A DNA stretch of 64,000 nt, taken from contig NW_026705452.1 of the NCBI RefSeq assembly GCF_029867415.1, forward strand, positions 372,001 through 436,000, in the 5' to 3' direction. The DNA is from Vicia villosa (taxonomy: Eukaryota > Streptophyta > Magnoliopsida > Fabales > Fabaceae). Below the pieces are notes generated by a model. The model did no database searches. It was not told the origin of the DNA and saw only the letters and a program-made list of their open reading frames with translations. Both the position numbers and the translations under genes were made by a program. This document shows positions 22,031 to 33,282 of the stretch, in pieces. Positions within the stretch are counted from its first letter, which is position 1, and every line of letters begins with the position of its first letter.

Positions 22031-23521
22031 TGTGAATACAAGATCACAATTACAAAGATGTTTTTGATTCATGGCAAACTCAATAAGCATACAAGCAACA
22101 AGGGACAAGCAGAAGAACTCAAGGAAAAGCAAGCATTGGTCATTTGTGACAGAGCATGTTGACCTACTATGCATATAGGTCGACCCAATAAAAGCAAAAC
22201 AAGAAAAATGCAGAAAAGCAGCAGCTAGGTCGACCTACTGTCAACCTAGGTCGACCTAAAATGGAGAAAATTTCACATACCTCTGCTAGGTCGACCCACA
22301 CATCAACTAGGTCGACCTAAACTGAAGAAATATCCCAAAAACTCATATGAAGAGAATTTTGGTCGACCTACTTCCCAAACAGGTCGACCTAACTGGGAGC
22401 AAAATCATTTCAAGTTAATGCACCTCTGCTAGGTCGACCTAAGCCCTACAAGAGGTCGACCTAACTGATCAAAAATGCCAAAATGTCTGTTATTCTTGGC
22501 TCCAACTGATAGGCACTCATATATATTATCAAAGGTTCAATTATTGAATGCAACACCAATGACTGAAAGATACACAAAGGCTTCTCATCTTCGTTCTTCG
22601 TCATCTCCAACACAATTACACATAATCATTCTTGCGTTGAGGGTTAGTGATCGAGTTCGATAACGTCCATGGAACGGAATTGAAGATTCCTAGTGGGTGA
22701 AGATTTGTGGGGTTTTTGGTGAATAAAATCTGCGGGTTTTGTCCTCCAAGATAGGTGTTTCTTGGGGGTTTTTATCAAGAGGTTTCATCGAGGATCCATC
22801 TGAGTGTGAAGATTGAAGAACAAGGGTTCAAGGCAATTCAAGACACTGCAGAAAAGGGATTAAGTGAAGCTCTTGGATAACCTTGATCTGACTCAAGATT
22901 AAGGGGGAAGAAGATTCAAAGGATCGACATAATTGGTTTATGGTTTATCGCTTTGTTATCTTCTTTGTATATACTACTTTCAACATTAATGAAAGATTTC
23001 CCAATTTCAGTTTGGAATTGGGGGCAGACGTAGTCGTAGCGAGGACGATCGACGAACTACCTAAACAAATATCGTGTTCTTGTCGCTTTTACTTTTTCAT
23101 TTACGTTCTGTTCATATTTGGTTATAATAGCAAATTGATCAACGATTCGAGTGTTAAGATTGTGAATTAAGGACTTATATAAACATCACAATCCATCACA
23201 CATTGAACCACCATCAATTTGATCATTATCACCAAGTGTTTGTGTTTTTGCTTCTTTCACCATTACTGCATTGCAAACGCCGTTCATCATATAAGAAGTT
23301 AATTGATTTTCAATAGAGCGACGTATTGATTCTATAGTGTATTCTCTTATCGTTTATCTCAAGCTGGTTAGTGGTTTTAACACATATACAATCGTTTCAA
23401 TAGTGGTTCGGAATAGACGCGAGTTGATTCAGAATCACTTCCGCTTAAAGTTCAATTAATTCTGCAAAACTGTGTAAGATCCATTCACCCCCCCTCTAGA
23501 TCCTAAGGCCAGCGTCTAACA
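22031..23521 (+). repeat. 3' LTR of copia A
   Basis: 1491 bp, the same length as the 5' LTR, with about 10 substitutions and no indel noticed. It carries the same palindrome array at 22155-22465 and is followed by TTACC. Confidence 0.93.
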
Positions 23522-23532
23522 TTACCGACCAT
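23522..23532 (-). pseudogene. First codons of the Retand-like gag, separated by copia A
   Basis: The minus strand reads ATG at 23532-23530 followed by GTC GGT AA, ending in the TTACC duplication. The same frame resumes at 15849 as ...NNEDPSSLD. Copia A therefore interrupted gag within its first five codons. Confidence 0.75.
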
Positions 23533-23626
23533 GAGCAATGATTTGATTAAAGCTTTGGTTCCTAGGTTCTTGCAGGAGGCAAGAATGGATCAAGAAGGTG
23601 CAAGAAAAAGGAACGGGGGAGCTAGA
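23533..23626 (-). other. Leader between PBS and gag of the Retand-like element
   Basis: A short non-coding leader between the primer binding site and the gag start codon. Confidence 0.6.
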
Positions 23627-23645
23627 GTTCCCACAGACGGCGCCA
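23627..23645 (-). other. Primer binding site of the Retand-like element
   Basis: The minus strand reads TGGCGCCGTCTGTGGGAAC, one base after the LTR end at 23647. TGGCGCC is a common start of plant Ty3/gypsy primer sites. I do not assign the tRNA. Confidence 0.8.
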
Positions 23646-23646
23646 C

Positions 23647-24054
23647 TGATCTTACCGAGCGGATCAGATGGCCAGCAACAATGAAGGCTTTAAGTTCGCG
23701 ATGGTTGATGGGAAAAAGGGTTGTACCTGCAAGGCACTCCGATGCCAAAGTAAGTAGGTATTCAACAAGGTACAACAAAGTGAGAAAATTTGGGGGTGGA
23801 AAAAGATTACCTTGCCCTATGTATGGAGAGGGCTATTTATAGGGTGTTCTTATGCGGATTAGAATCTTCCTTCTGAGGCGTATATTTAGGTGACACGCGA
23901 GCTGGTTGTTTATCGGGCACGAGGGTCCCTCGTGGTCGGCTGTCTTCTGAGTTTTCCCGGAGCGACTGGGCTGAACGTGTCACGCGTGGTCTTAAAGTGT
24001 CTTGGGCCGATGGCTGGATTGGCCCAATTATACTGATTGGGTCGGTCCAGAATA
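23647..24054 (-). repeat. 5' LTR of the Retand-like element
   Basis: A 408 bp repeat matching 5807-6215 with about 27 differences and one indel. Its outer end reads TATTCTGG on the minus strand where the other copy has TGTTCTGG, so the terminal TG has decayed to TA. It is flanked by ATTTC (24055-24059). Confidence 0.9.
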
Positions 24055-24164
24055 ATTTCGTTCATATTATTTTATTGAGATTCATATTCACTGTACTTAA
24101 AACATAGTGAAAAATCATAGTTGTGATATAGCTTAGATTAAGAAGCATTAAGTTCACTTATTAG
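24055..24164 (+). repeat. Copia LTR C, piece 2
   Basis: It starts with the second ATTTC and ends ATTAG, the duplication of copia B. The sequence 'aaatcatagttgtgatatag...aagaagcatt' aligns with the copia B LTR near 24905-24955, placing it after the TATA region of piece 1. Confidence 0.8.
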
Positions 24165-25310
24165 TGTTAGAACAAGATTTTTTCTGATCAATATTCTTAG
24201 TTTTGATGATAACAAGCATATGAATTTTGTATGAGATAATGTGGTACTCTAATACTATGCAATTTCCATTTCAGGAATTATATAAAGAGTATGCACAAAA
24301 TCAGCGCAAGAAGCACTGACTCAGAAGGTTCAGCATGCAACATCAGAACATGGTCTGGCAAGACATCAGAAGATGGTCAAGCAGAATCAGAACATGGGTC
24401 TATGGAAGCATCAGAAGAACTTGAGATCAGAAGCAGAAGCACTGAAGCTCTCATGGTATCACGCTTAGAAGCACTTCAAGGTCAGAAGACAAGAAGACGC
24501 TCTGCACCAAGCTGTTTGACTTTGATGACATTCAAACGTTGTTTACAAAAACATCAGATCAGAAGCAAGTACTAGACTGGCAGGCTACTTTGACTGACAA
24601 AAGGAACGTTAGAAGCTATTAAAGGCAACGTCAGTAGACACAGCAAAAACAAGGCTCGAGGTAGTTGACAAAAGAGTGAAACATTAAATGCAATGCTGTA
24701 CGGAATACGCAAAGCATTAAATGCTCCCAACGGTCATCTTCTCAAGTGCCTATAAATATGAAGTTCTGATGAGAAGCAAGGTTACAACTTACGAATTACA
24801 ACACTTGCGCAATATACAGAAACGCTGTAAAATTCAAAAGCTCTCAAACTTCATCATCAAACTCACTACATTGCTGTTGTAATATCTTAGTGAGATTTAA
24901 GCTTAAACTTAAGAGAAAATCACAGTTGTGATAATAGATTTATAAGAAGCATTGTAACTCTTAAAAGAATTTGTTTACATTAAGTTGTAAGTACTAGAGT
25001 GATCAGGTTGTTGATCAGTATACTCTAGCAAGTCTTAGAAGTTGTCTAAGCAGATTGTTCCTAGAGTGATCAAGTTGTGATCAGGATACTCTAGAAGACT
25101 TAGAGTGTTTCTAAGTGGAAAACCATTGTAATCTCGTGTGATTAGTGGATTAAATCCTCAGGTGAGGTAAATCACTCCAAGGGGGTGGACTGGAGTAGTT
25201 TAGTTAACAACGAACCAGGATAAAAATCATTATGCAAATTGTTTTTATCTTACAAGTTTTAAAGCTACACTTATTCAACACCCCCTTTCTAAATGTTTTT
25301 ATATCCTTCA
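24165..25310 (+). repeat. 5' LTR of copia B
   Basis: It begins TGTTAGAACAAG and ends ATCCTTCA. A TATA box, CTATAAATATGAAG, lies near 24750. The first half is rich in CAGAAG/TCAGAA motifs. A duplicated 'ctagagtgatcaggttg/ctagagtgatcaagttg' unit lies at about 24992-25095. The short ORF at 24291 is LTR sequence, also present in the other LTR, and shows no domain. Confidence 0.93.
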
Positions 25311-25312
25311 AT

Positions 25313-25327
25313 TGGCATCAGAGCGCC
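25313..25327 (+). other. Primer binding site of copia B
   Basis: TGGCATCAGAGCGCC matches the initiator-Met primer site TGGTATCAGAGC with one change (T to C). Confidence 0.8.
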
Positions 25328-25394
25328 GGTTCTAAGGTGCAAGCACTTAACCGTGTTTAGAAAAGATTCAGGAAGAGAAAAACACTAAGTCAAG

Positions 25395-27326
25395 ATGGTT
25401 GAGACTCCAACACCTACATCTACATCTTCATCTGGCTCAGCTGAGCAATACAATGGAAAAGGTAACAATGGTTACACTAGACCGCTAGTATTTGATGGTG
25501 AAAACTTTGAATACTGGAAAGATAAACTTGAAAGTTACTTCCTTGGTCTAGATTGTGACTTATGGGATCTTCTGGTGGATGGTTACAAACATCCAGTGAA
25601 CGCTACTGGCGTAAGGCTTACAAGACAAGAAATGAATGATGATCAAAAGAAGATTTTCAAAAATCATCATAAACGTATGACTTTTTTGCTGAATGCTATC
25701 TCTCATGCTGAGTATGAGAAGATATCTAACAGGGAAACTGCCTATGATATATATGAGTCATTGAAAATGACCCATGAAGGAAATGCTCAAGTCAAGGAGA
25801 CCAAAGCTCTTGCTCTAATCCAGAAATATGAAGCCTTCAAGATGGAGGACGATGAAGATATTGAGAAGATGTTCTCAAGATTTCAAACGCTAACTGCTGG
25901 ATTAAGAGTTCTGGACAAAGGCTACACCAAGGCTGATCATGTAAAGAAGATCATCAGAAGCTTACCCAGAAGATGGGGTCCAATGGTGACTGCATTCAAG
26001 ATTGCAAAGAATCTGAATGAGGTTTCTTTGGAATAGCTAATCAGTTCCTTGAGAAGCCATGAGATAGAGCTGGATGCAAATGAGCCTCAGAAGAAAGGTA
26101 AGTCTATTGCATTAAAATCTAATATTAAAAAATGCACTAACGCTTTTCAGGCTGAAGAAGTAGATTCTAAAGAATCAGAATCAGAAGAAGAAGATGAACT
26201 GTCCATGATCTCCAGAAGGGTAAACCAACTCTGGAAGAGCAAACAAAGGAAGTTCAAAAGCTTCAGAAGTTCAAAGAAGTTTGAACGAGGAGAATCTTCT
26301 GGTGGCAGAAGATCTGACAAGAAGAAGGTTGTCTGCTATGAGTGCAATGAGCCTGGACACTTCAAGAATGATTGTCCAAAACTTCATAAGGAGAATCCCA
26401 AGAAGAAGTTTCATAAGAAGAAAGGTCTTATGGCAACATGGGATGATTCTGAATCAGAATCAGAATCAGACTCTGAAGGAGAGCAAGCCAACTTTGCACT
26501 GATGGCTACAGTGGATGATGGATCAGAATCTACATCAGAATCAGATTCTGAAGAGGTGTTTTCTGAACTATCTAGAGAAGAGTTAGTTTCCAGTTTAACT
26601 GAACTTCTGGAACTCAAGGCTCATCTTAGTATCAAATACAAAAAGCTGAAAAAGCAATTTGAATTTGAAACTAAGAAGCTGGAAGTGGAAAATTCTGAAC
26701 TGAAGGAAAAAATTTTAAAATTATCCAAAGATAGTGGATCTCCTTCGGAATCAGAAAAATCCATTCCTAGTCTCAATCATATTCTGAAAGAATATGATTC
26801 GAGCTTCAGAAAGTTCCTATCTAGAAGTATTGGCAGAAGTCATCTTGCTTCTATGATATATGGTGTTTCTGGAAACAAAAGGTTTGGTTTTGGCTATGAG
26901 GGTGATACCTCACATAAATTTGAACATGTTGATGATTTTAAAATCACATACAAGCCATTGTATGATCAGTTCAAATATGGCCACTCACATGATATCAAGC
27001 TCACATCACATGCCCAGAGTTTTAACACAACACACAAAAAGAAGCATGTGACACAACCTAAAAGATATCATGCTGATGACAAACCCAAAGAATATCATGT
27101 TGTTCCTCCTGTCACTTATCATGCTAAACCCAAGTTCAATAAGAACTTGAGGAAAACTAACAAGAAAGGACCCAAGAAATTGTGGGTACCTAAGGAGAAG
27201 ATAATTTCTGTTGCAGATATCCTTAGCAGCAAAGAAGGCAAAGCACAAAATGTCATGGTACATGGACTCTGGGTGCTCGCGATACATGACGGGAAGAAGG
27301 TCTATGTTCCAAGACCTGGTGCTTAA
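25395..27326 (+). pseudogene. Copia B gag
   Basis: ATG 25395 gives MVETPTPTSTSSSG. The N-terminal half has the copia gag signature FDGENFEYWKDKLESYF and a helical core to about residue 213. There TAG (26034-26036) breaks an otherwise continuous frame. Downstream are Ser/Glu acidic runs, a CCHC knuckle CYECNEPGHFKNDC (about 26333-26375), further SESESDSE repeats, a coiled-coil stretch, and His-rich repeats (YHADDKPKEYH, YHAKPKF). The end overlaps pol by about 120 nt in a different frame. Gag would assemble the particle and bind RNA. Confidence 0.85.
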
Positions 27327-30300
27327 GTCTGGTGGAGAAGTCAAGTTTGGAGGAGATCAGAAGGGCAAGATTATTGGCTCTGGAACAATAAGTATTGGTA
27401 ACTCTCCTTCCATAACTAATGTACTTCTTGTAGAAGGATTAGCACATAACTTATTGTCCATAAGTCAATTAAGTGACAATGGTTATGACATAATCTTCAA
27501 TCAAAAGTCTTGCAAGGATGTAAGTCAGAAGGATGGCTCAATCCTATTTACAGGCAAGAGAAAGAACAACATTTATAAGATTGATCTTTCTGATCTTGAG
27601 AAGCAGAAGGTGACTTGTCTTATGTCTGTTTCTGAAGAGCAATGGGTCTGGCACAGAAGATTAGGACATGCTAGTTTGAGAAAGATTTCTCAGATTAACA
27701 AACTAAATCTAGTCAGAGGTCTCCCAAATCTGAAATACAAATCAGATGCTCTTTGTGAAGCATGTCAGAAGGGCAAGTTCTCCAGACCTACATTCAAATC
27801 TAAGAATGTTGTCTCTTCCTCAAGGCCGTTAGAACTTCTGCACATTGATCTGTTTGGACCAGTCAAAACAGCATCTGTCAGAGGGAAGAAATATGGATTA
27901 GTCATCATAGATGATTATAGCCGCTGGACATGGGTAAAGTTCCTAAAACACAAGGATGAGTCTCATTCAGTGTTCTTTGAATTCTGCTCTCAGATCCAAT
28001 CTGAGAAGGAGTGCAAAATCATAAAGGTCAGAAGTGATCATGGTGGCGAATTTGAGAACAGATTCTTTGAGGAGTTCTTCAAAGAAAATGGTATTGCCCA
28101 TGATTTCTCTTGCCCTAGAACTCCACAGCAAAATGGAGTTGTAGAGCGAAAGAATAGGACTTTGCAAGAAATGGCCAGAACCATGATCAATGAGACCAAT
28201 ATGGCTAAGCACTTCTGGGCAGAAGCAATAAACACTGCATGTTATATTCAGAATAGAATCTCTATAAGACCTATTCTAAATAAGACTCCTTATGAATAAT
28301 GGATGAACAGAAAGCCCAACATTTCATATTTTCATCCTTTTGGATGTGTGTGCTTTATTCTGAATACTAAAGGTCATCTTGGTAAGTTTGATTCTAAGGC
28401 ACAAAAATGTTTTCTTCTTGGATATTCCGAACGCTCTAAAGGCTACAGAGTATACAATACTGAAACATTGATTGTAGAAGAATCAATCAATATCAGATTT
28501 GATGATAAGCTTGGTCTTGAAAAGCCAAAGCAGTTTGAGAATTTTGCAGATATAGATATTGACATATCAAAAGTTGTAGAACCAAGAAGCAAAGCTCCAG
28601 AAGCTGAAAGTCTCAGAAGCAATGAATCAGAAGATCAAGTTGCTGCATCTTTAGAGAGTCTCAGAATTTCTGAAGAGCCAACAGTCAGAAGATCTTCTAG
28701 ACTTACTTCAGCTAACTCAGAAGATGTGATCCTTGGAAAGAAAGATGATCCTATCAGAACAAGAGCATTCCTTAAGAACAATGTAGAATGTCAATTAGGT
28801 CTTGTTTCTTTGATCGAGCCAACTTCTGTTGATCAAGCTCTAGAAGATCCAGACTGGATAATTGCCATGCAAGAAGAACTAAATCAGTTTACAAGGAATG
28901 ATGTACGGGATTTGGTTCCTAGACCAAAAGGATTCAACATCATTGGTACAAAGTGGGTGTTCAGAAACAAGCTCAGTGAGAAGGGAGAAGTGGTAAGAAA
29001 CAAAGCCAGGCTGGTGGCTCAGGGATATAGACAGCAAGAAGGGATTGACTATACAAAAACCTTTGCACCAGTGGCCAGGTTAGAATCTATTCGCTTATTG
29101 ATTTCTTTTGCCACTCAGCATAACATCACTCTGTATCAGAAGGATGTTAAGAGTGCATTCTTAAATGGTTATATAGATGAGGAAGTCTATTTCCACCAAC
29201 CTCCTGGTTTTGAAGACTTTAAGTCTCCAAAACATGTTTTTAAACTTAAGAAATCATTGTATGGATTGAAGGAAGCTCCCAGAGCTTGGTATGATAGATT
29301 AAGTTCTTTCCTTCTGAACAATGGTTTCACTAGAGGACAAGTGGACACGACTCTTTTCTGTAAAACGTCTAAGAAGGACATTTTAATTTGTCAAATTTAT
29401 GTTGATGATATTAACTTTGGAACATCTAATGCTTCACTAGGAAAGGAGTTTGCTAAGTCTATGCAGGCTGAATTTGAAATGAGTATGATGGGTGAACTCA
29501 AGTATTTCCTTGGGATTCAAATCAACCAAACTTCTGATGGAACTTATGTTCATCAAACGAAGTATGTGAAAGAACTTCTGAAGAAGTTTAATCTTTCTGA
29601 AAGCAAAGAAGCCAAAACTCCCATGCATCCAACGTGTGTTCTAGGTAAGGATGAGGTAAGTAAGAAGGTAGATCAGAAGTTGTACAGAGGTATGATTGGA
29701 TCTCTTCTATATTTAACTGCTTCTAGACCTGACATTCTATTCAGTGTTTGTTTGTGTGCTAGATTCCAATCAGATCCTAGAGAATCTCACTTAACTGCTG
29801 TTAAGAGAATTCTGAGGTATCTGAAAGATACTACTAATGTTGGTATAGTCTACATAAGATCTAAAGAATACAACTTAGTAGGATTCTGTGATGCTGACTA
29901 TGTTGGAGATAGAATTGAAAGGAAGAGTACTTCTGGAAGTTGTCAATTTCTTGGAAGTCATTTGATCTCCTGGTACAGCAAGAAGCAAGCTACCATAGCA
30001 CTATCAACAACAGAAGCAAAATATGTTGCTGCTGCTGGGTGTAGCACACAAATGCTCTGGATGAAGAGTCAGCTAGAAGATTATCAGATATATGAGAGTA
30101 ACATTCCTATTTTTTGTGATAATACTTCTGCTATATGTTTATCTAAGAATCCTATCTTACATTCCAAAGCTAAACATATTGAGATTAAACATCATTTTAT
30201 GAGGGACTATGTTCAGAAGGGTGTTCTCTCTTTGAACTTTGTGGATACAGACCATCAATGGGCTGATATCTTTACAAAACCCCTTGCTGAAGATAGGTTT

Positions 30301-30345
30301 AAGTTCATTCTAAAGAATATCAGTATGGGTTTATGCCCAGAATGA
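27205..30345 (+). pseudogene. Copia B pol: protease, integrase, RT, RNase H
   Basis: The frame is open from 27205, +1 relative to gag. In order: protease loop WYMDSGCSRYMTG (about 27260), GAG-pre-integrase zinc block (WHRRLGHASLRK ... CEACQKGK), integrase core with acidic residues in HIDLFGPV, RSDHGGEF and NGVVERKNR, RT with TFAPVARLESIR, KSAFLNGY and the palm motif YVDDINFG (about 29398), and RNase H with GFCDADY, STTEAKYVA and CDNTSAI. It ends FTKPLAEDRFKFI...CPE. One TAA (28297-28299) lies between integrase and RT in the same frame; otherwise the 1040-odd codons are open. All catalytic residues I could check are present. Confidence 0.9.
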
Positions 30346-30843
30346 GAAGATGAGAAGATCTTATGTATGGGTATCTTCTGAAATGCGTTAGGATTTCTTT
30401 GTTTATAAGAAGTTCTGATAATGATCATTTAGAAGTTCTGATTCTGTTACTACTAACGTTTCATTATCTAAGTTGATTCAGAAGCTCTTTTAAAGCAAAA
30501 CAGTTGTCACCATTCTTTCCTGAAAAATGAACACGTGTTCACTATTTTTGGACAAGCATGCGTGCAGTTGAGGAGACGCCGCCCTAGGTAACTGTGCAAA
30601 TCAGTTCATTTTGTCACTTTATCTCTCCTAACGTCATTTCTCATTAAATGCATATTAATGTCATGTTTTTTCTGTAATCATTTCTTTTTATTTTTGTATG
30701 TTACTTTCTTCTATTCAAACCGTTTAAATAACCCGCTTCACTTTCATTTCTTCTTTTTCGCTTTCTTTCTCTATTCTTGTGTCTCTCTCTCTTTGCATTT
30801 CTCTCTCAAACCCTAGTTTTTGATTTGTAACCAAGCAATCGTC
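30346..30843 (+). promoter_or_regulatory. Spacer with a probable internal promoter before the env-like ORF
   Basis: After pol comes an AGAAGTTCTGA-rich stretch, then sequence that looks like a plant promoter: TTTAAATAA (30723-30731) in a TATA position, a CT-rich leader (30745-30807), and a telo-box AAACCCTAG (30808-30816), 28 bases before ATG 30844. This suggests that the env-like ORF may be expressed from its own promoter rather than by splicing from the LTR. The reading rests on motifs alone. Confidence 0.4.
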
Positions 30844-33282
30844 ATGAATTCTTCATCAAGTTCCTCTAGCCCAGCAGAAAGACTCACTTCCACTCAAATA
30901 CTTCTTAGAAAGCATGGGTATGCTCCGTTGAAGACATGCATTATACCCATTGAAGATTTGGAAGTTCTGTGCGAGTCCGCTGTGGACTTTGAAAATCTAA
31001 GAGCAAATGGTTTTCAACCCGATGCAAGGATCTTAGAACAAGGATGGTCAAACTATCTTGATAGATTGGTTGGACCAATTTATCCAGACCTGGTGAAGGA
31101 CTTCTGGGTTCATGCAACGGTTACTCCAACTACAATCATCTCCTTCGTGCTAGGGCATGAAGTTATAGTTACTGAAAAGTTGATAAGGAAGTTATACAAC
31201 CTGGAGGATGAAGAAGGCTGCACTGGTCCTCTTCCTGGAAGAGTTAACTGGTTTCAGGTTGAACATCAAATCTCTCATGCTACCGGTATTGAATCTCATA
31301 AAACTGGTACTTTGAGGGCATTTTATCAAGTGTGGGATGAAATTATTTTGGGCTCTCTTCATCACAGAAAGAAGTTATTCTCCTCCTCCGCCTACATCAG
31401 TCCTGATCACAAATACACTCTCTTCTGCATTGGAAGAAGATTGGAACTCAACATTTCTCACATTCTGTTTGAGAATCTGAAGACTTCTATTGTTCAGTCT
31501 AGAGATGAAGAACGTGGGAAGTGTCCTCACATTCCAAGAAATACTATTCCTTATGCCAGAATGATCACTGATATTCTGATAGAAGGAAATTTGTTGGATT
31601 CTATAAGGACCACTGGAGCGTCCCAATTCCTTGGAGTTGTTCAAGGTCTTGTCTTCAATGGTGTTGAGTTGTTCAGACTTGATCTCATCAGGAATGTAAC
31701 TTCTGTTGGTACAAGCTTCCCAGACATTCTGTCAAGAAGAGTTCCTGTTGAAGGCTTTTCTACTATGTTTCATTTAGAACTTCACAAGGCTGTAAAGCAT
31801 TACTTGGAAGCCTTTGTTAGGACTCAATCTGCTGTTGATCCTGCGTGGATTCGTGGTAGAGTGCTTCCTTCTCTTGCTGATCTTCAAAATAAGGATCAGA
31901 AGAAGCAAGAAGCAAAGCTGAAAAGAAAGGCTGCAGAAGAAGCTGCTAAAGAAGCTAAGAGGCATAAGGTTACTTATGATCCTCTTAAAGTAGATTCGTT
32001 CCAAGCAATTCGTTCTGGTAACTTCTCCAGGCAGGTATATCAACCACCTCCTTCTGAACCTCAAACTTCTACCCAACCGCCTCCTTCTGAACCACAAAAC
32101 AACTTCACCATACCAAATCCACCTCCCCCATCTCTATCTACACCTGTCTTGAACCCTACACCACTAAATATCCATCCCCCAACACCTTCTGATATGCCAT
32201 CATCATCAATCCCCATCATAAATATACCATTCTCATCAACTCCCATCACAGATATTCCTTCCTCCTCAATCATCCCCATAGATATTCCATCTTCTTCAAC
32301 CACTGCACCTCCACCTTCTCTATCCCATCCCCTACCTACCAGAAAATCCAATCCATACTGCCTTCTCTACCCTGACTACAAATTCACCTTCAATCCACCT
32401 GAACCTGAACCCCATATCTACCTGGAGATGTTCAGAAATGAAGTGATCAGTAGGCTGGACCTTCTGAAGGATGCTTCCTTCCATGGTCTTGATGATGTTT
32501 CCACAAGAAACCTTTGGAGAAGCTTTCGCCAGGATTTTCAAGTGGGTGCTATGGCTGTTCAGAAGAGACTAGTAGCTGCTGCTCCTGGCTATGCTGGTTA
32601 TCTTCTTGAGGGTGATAATGGTATCTACTATCATCCCATCAGAAACAGGAGAGTCCTTGAGGAGAAGAGGTTTGTTGATGAACTTGAGGAAGCAAGAATT
32701 GCTGCAGCAATGGAAGCTAACCCTTGCAGAGATATTATGGTCTGGAGACCTCAGTATCCAGTGCTGACTAGAGACTTCAAATTCTTGTTTGACTTGCTGA
32801 GGGCAAATCCTTCTGAGGGAGACTCAAGCTTGATCATTCCAGAAGTTGCTGATCCTCCAGAAGTTGAAGGTCCTTCTGCTCCAAGGAATCTAGCTTCCAT
32901 TCTTCAAGCTCTTGAGAGTGGAGATTCTTAGGTGCCTGCTGCAGAGTATGGAGATGCTTCTATGGAAGAAGCAGATGCTGAAGATCATCCTGCTGATAGT
33001 ATTCCTGTTGAGGAAAATCAAGGTGATGATCTGATCATGGAAGCTGCGGTTCAGAACGCTATCCCTCTGGACAGAAGTTGTGAAGCTTCTTCTGATGAAC
33101 CTTCTCGTCTCGCAAGGACTCTGGAAGTTATTCAGAAGAACCAGGCTGAGCTATCTTCTCGCATGGATGAGCAACGCACGATCAATGCTGAATTCCGCAC
33201 CTTCATGGAGAGGCAGACTGAGAGCAACAATGGAATTCATGACATGCTGGCCAAGATCATGTCCAAGCTAGGGTCATCTTAG
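30844..33282 (+). pseudogene. Env-like additional ORF of copia B
   Basis: ATG 30844 (MNSSSSSSSPAERLTS) opens 695 codons to TAG at 32929-32931. The same frame then continues 116 codons to 33282, so I read one protein of about 812 residues broken near its end. The N-terminal 350 residues (KDFWVHATVTPTTIISFVLG, LIRKLYNL, SHILFENL, IPYARMITDIL) match what is annotated in legumes as 'envelope-like' or 'putative plant transposon protein'. A Lys/Glu/Ala helix follows (QEAKLKRKAAEEAAKEAK), then a Pro/Ser/Thr-rich stretch (about residues 400-500), a second folded part and a C-terminal coiled coil (EVIQKNQAELSSRMDEQ). I find no signal peptide or convincing membrane segment. Function unknown. Confidence 0.75.

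Larger units (their letters stand above)
15850..23521 (+). mobile_element. Copia element A: non-autonomous Ty1/copia, recently inserted
   Basis: Two 1491 bp LTRs (15850-17340 and 22031-23521) are flanked by TTACC (15845-15849 and 23522-23526). The order is LTR, initiator-Met PBS, gag, a small decayed pol fragment, an extra ORF, PPT, LTR. Integrase, RT and RNase H are missing. I count about 10 differences between the LTRs (under 1%), so the insertion is young although the element cannot encode its own replication. It sits inside the Retand-like gag, in the opposite direction. Confidence 0.92.
5807..24054 (-). mobile_element. Tat/Retand-like Ty3/gypsy retrotransposon, complete ends, split by copia A
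   Basis: Terminal repeats are 5807-6215 and 23647-24054, flanked by a perfect duplication ATTTC (5802-5806 and 24055-24059). On the minus strand the order is LTR, PBS, gag, PR, RT, RNase H, a second archaeal-like RNase H, INT, then two opposite-strand ORFs, PPT, LTR. Removing copia A (7672 bp plus its 5 bp duplication) leaves about 10.6 kb. INT after RNase H and the double RNase H are Tat-lineage features; the antisense ORF between INT and the 3' LTR is known from Retand-type elements. By eye the LTRs differ at about 27 of 409 positions, so this is an older insertion. All pol domains carry stops or frameshifts. Confidence 0.9.

Noticed and set aside
30346..30480. AGAAGTTCTGA motifs as heat-shock elements
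   Set aside because: The spacing between GAA and TTC is one base, not the two required for a heat-shock element.
30844..33282. True viral-type envelope gene
   Set aside because: No signal peptide, membrane anchor or cleavage site was seen; the label can describe position only.
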